NCBI RefSeq assembly: GCF_000177075.1
Contig: NZ_ADEG01000009.1
Location: forward strand, 1 to 50,229
Source of the DNA: Hoylesella buccalis ATCC 35310
GTDB taxonomy: Bacteria; Bacteroidota; Bacteroidia; Bacteroidales; Bacteroidaceae
Direction: 5' to 3'
DNA: 50,229 nt
Made by a program: the position numbers and the translations under genes. Each line of letters opens with the position of its first letter. The first letter of the stretch is position 1. The notes under the pieces are model-generated. The model worked only from the letters and a program-made list of their open reading frames with translations, did not search any database and was not told the DNA's origin. Below are positions 49,764 through 50,229 of this stretch, in pieces.

Positions 49764-50229
49764 TCCTAATGTCTTGACTGATGGAAGAAAGTTGTTACGT
49801 TTACTTGATGGAGCTTGTCTATAATAACATCAAGCCAGAGGCGATATGCCCCAGAAGGGCATAACACACAACCAAGTGTAAATGAAAGTTAATTTAAAAA
49901 CATTGGAGAAGCAACAAACTTTGTGCATTCCTATTAGTTTTGGGAAATTAAATTTATAAGTAGAACAAGATGATTTGTAATGGGAATAATTTGGTATCAA
50001 AGCATTCTCATTATGATATCTTACTTCTTATTATCAGTTAGTTAAGTGCGAAGTTTAGGTTCAAGTGTGGAATCGTCCTATTGTCTATTCCACGAACTGA
50101 GGCTCTTCCAACTGCCTATCAAAGTTGAACAGACAACGTCAGAGCCCACGTCGATATGAAAATCATTACCGTAAAGAGACCTATATAATACATTAGACTG
50201 CGCCAAAATGGTACAATCCATGCTTACAA
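49764..50229. other. Right-end stretch without a recognised gene
   Basis: No frame over about 60 codons looks like a protein here. The last ~170 bases contain short inverted repeats (GGAAT/ATTCC around 50070-50092 and GGCTCT/AGAGCC at about 50101-50145), which could belong to an insertion sequence or a gene that continues past the window. I cannot decide between these. Confidence 0.3.

Noticed and set aside
1..50229. tRNA, rRNA or known riboswitch genes
   Set aside because: I scanned by eye for cloverleaf-like and rRNA-like sequence and saw none; a covariance search could change this.

Overview
The window looks like Bacteroidales DNA, most likely Prevotella/Segatella or Bacteroides. The conjugation genes follow the order known from Bacteroides conjugative elements (ParA, DUF3408, pilin-like TraE, TraF, VirB4-type TraG, TraJ, TraK, TraL-position, TraM, TraN, MobC-type coupling protein). 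Several intergenic regions carry Bacteroidetes-type promoters (TTG / N20 / TAnnTTTG). Most genes lack a strong Shine-Dalgarno sequence. No tRNA, rRNA, CRISPR array, complete relaxase or integrase gene was found, so the element probably continues beyond the left edge.

Layout. (1) 283-16159, plus strand: one long transfer operon behind a recognisable promoter, coding for a type IV secretion machine and ending in a TraX-family membrane protein. (2) 16209-18380, minus strand: a DnaB-type helicase that lacks the N-terminal domain, and a two-domain peptidoglycan hydrolase that probably opens the wall for the machine. (3) 18464-26115, plus strand: accessory DNA-processing genes (DUF4099/DUF3945-like protein, a phosphoribosyltransferase / MutS-domain-I fusion, ArdC-like antirestriction protein, Toprim protein, a further VirB5-like protein, a free-standing topoisomerase III C-terminal repeat protein, a lipoprotein). 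(4) 26214-30427: an AAA ATPase, small unknown proteins, a frameshifted gene, a DUF2958 protein, and about 1.1 kb of densely base-paired non-coding DNA. (5) 30448-35622: a GACAAG repeat cluster, a HigBA-like toxin-antitoxin pair, a 1037-residue primase-helicase and two small genes, one of them excisionase-like. (6) 36010-38634: an AAA/DUF234 ATPase behind operator-like repeats, then a mostly gene-free stretch with six TGTGTTACCA repeats, a relaxase C-terminal remnant and a small membrane ORF; the element may end here. (7) 38653-49709: potassium uptake, with TrkH, a KdpD sensor split into two proteins, an NtrC-type sigma-54 activator in place of KdpE, and a kdpF-A-B-C operon with a canonical -24/-12 promoter and a terminal outer-membrane beta-barrel gene.

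The most unusual material is non-coding. Two genes (27892 and 29956) have related, highly structured 5' leaders that share landmark motifs while their long basal stems differ in sequence. Upstream of the second lie two diverged copies of another hairpin module with compensatory base changes. The sigma-54 wiring of kdp and the phosphoribosyltransferase/MutS-I fusion are the other main points of interest.
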